From the NCBI GenBank assembly GCA_015233485.1, contig JADFXO010000020.1, positions 1 through 23,419 of the forward strand: a DNA stretch of 23,419 nucleotides, given 5' to 3'. Positions within the stretch are counted from its first letter, which is position 1. The number at the start of each line of letters is the position of its first letter. The position numbers and the translations under genes are program-made. Below are positions 22,729 through 23,419 of the stretch, piece by piece. The notes beneath the pieces were generated by a model. It did not search any database. It had not been told where the DNA came from and was given only the letters and a program-made list of their open reading frames with translations. The DNA is from Nitrospirota bacterium. Its GTDB lineage: Bacteria; Nitrospirota; Thermodesulfovibrionia; Thermodesulfovibrionales; Magnetobacteriaceae.

Positions 22729-22989
22729 ATCAAAATCGCTCCGCGTTCACGATCGTCTGCTCACGGTAGTATGAACGAAACACCAGAACATAAATCGCAG
22801 GACGATCACTTAGAATGCATGATATAATGAATCTTACCAGAATATAAAAACCAGCAATTCTAAATGTGTGGCGATTGCCTGAGTACGTTGTGCGTTGCCG
22901 CTTGATTATGTGTTCCCCGAACATGGTAAGTTATTGATTATATCAGACTACTCATGGTAATTTCATAAATTTTTTCAGCCATTTTCCTT
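22729..22989. other. Upstream region of the cyclase gene, no gene seen
   Basis: No ORF with a ribosome binding site is evident. AT content rises sharply again to the right of about 22800, so the foreign segment seems to end near here. A weak promoter for the cyclase gene (TTGCTG with TAAGAT about 15 bases on, near 22833-22859 on the minus strand) is possible. Confidence 0.35.
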
Positions 22990-23286
22990 CTACCTAAAAA
23001 CATGATTTTTTCGAGGAAAATCCTCACTGTTATAGAAGCAATTTCCATGCCAGACAAAAAAATAATATAACCCATTGTTTTTATTGCTTAAATATTCTTC
23101 AGTAATATTAGGATATAGTAACTCGCTCCCCATTGTATGGTATAAATTCCTATTTCGTTCCAGTACAGAATATAAACCCATTACCCACGCTGGTGCTATG
23201 ATGAGGGGAACTCGATTCGGAAGGACGACGCAATATGTGGCTAAATAATTCGCGGCAATGAGGAGTATCGAGATTTTTGAAGTAAC
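22990..23286 (-). pseudogene. Membrane-protein remnant, 5' end lost
   Basis: The minus strand is open from 23286 to TAA/TGA at 22990 without an early start codon: SILLIAANYLATYCVVLP, RVPLIIAPAWVMGLYSVLER, then NRNLYHTMGSELLYPNITEE and a C-terminal tail rich in N, Y and F. Two hydrophobic segments are visible. The upstream frame stops at once (TAG at 23287-23289), exactly where a probable insertion-sequence end begins, so the gene was probably interrupted there. The family is not recognised; the part from ATG 23181 (63 codons) is unlikely to be a gene by itself. Confidence 0.4.
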
Positions 23287-23293
23287 CTAACGG

Positions 23294-23419
23294 TATAGTG
23301 GACCCGTTTGTCAAGACAAAAAATTGCCTTTTTTAAGTTACAGCAAGTCCTTATATTTTTCATAGCCCAGTCCCCAAAGGGGCGGGTGTACGTCCCAAGT
23401 CCTTAGTCCTTTTCCCCTC
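23294..23419. mobile_element. Possible end of an insertion sequence at the right edge
   Basis: From about 23294 the sequence TATAGTGGACCCGTTTGTCA and the following GACAAAAAA tract resemble the terminal repeat of IS3-like elements as I remember them. On the minus strand a short open frame (WGLGYEKYKDLL, stop at 23338-23340) enters from beyond the window and could be the end of its last gene. The family call is from memory and weak. Confidence 0.3.

Noticed and set aside
21868..22827. Plus-strand frame of 319 codons opposite the cyclase gene
   Set aside because: High-GC genes often have long open antisense frames; the minus-strand protein has clear domains and catalytic motifs, this one none.

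Overview
The window looks like a chromosomal segment of a Gram-negative bacterium with an outer membrane: it carries a complete Tol-Pal operon with two lipoproteins. The housekeeping blocks are of intermediate GC with many T/A-ending codons. The gene content and the hairpin-type dispersed repeats would fit Nitrospirota or a deltaproteobacterial relative, but this lineage guess is weak and rests on general impression only.

Left part (1-7233) is an AT-rich, decaying accessory element. It starts inside the end of an IS21-family insertion (istB tail plus terminal repeats, 1-248), which has cut the 3' end off a minus-strand gene for an XPD/DinG-like Fe-S helicase (249-723). Behind that gene lie an unknown Cys-containing protein, a small ORF and two very short ribbon-helix-helix-like regulators, all on the minus strand. 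Then come a frameshifted unknown gene, a PcfJ-like remnant with an in-frame stop, a truncated IS1595-family transposase, an HU/IHF-type DNA-bending protein, and a tyrosine recombinase with an N-terminal zinc ribbon. The recombinase ends 35 bp from the 3' end of a tRNA-Leu(GAG) gene. That arrangement marks the right boundary of an integrated element whose attachment site is the tRNA.

The central part (7235-17270) is ordinary chromosome. tRNA-Leu and the operon tolQ-tolR-tolA-tolB-pal-cpoB are on the minus strand, with a good sigma70-type promoter before tolQ. Divergently, mtnA (methionine salvage), a long-chain polyprenyl diphosphate synthase, an AMMECR1 protein and a small membrane protein are tightly packed, the first two and last two pairs overlapping. 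A yifB/comM-type ATPase with its own promoter follows; its start codon lies almost at the predicted transcription start.

The right part (17271-23419) is again mixed. It has a 140-bp palindromic repeat element, a multi-pass GT-C-like membrane protein, and a large minus-strand SAM-cyclase-AAA-TPR protein that is visibly richer in GC than its surroundings and resembles alphaproteobacterial proteins, so it was probably acquired by transfer. At the far end is a membrane-protein remnant cut off next to what looks like the end of another insertion sequence.

The most unusual points are the structured, leader-peptide-containing 5' region of the integrase, the helicase/unknown/RHH cassette broken by IS21, the 27-bp direct repeats with a hairpin flanking 2 kb of the element, and a pair of mutually antisense small ORFs at 5424-5640.
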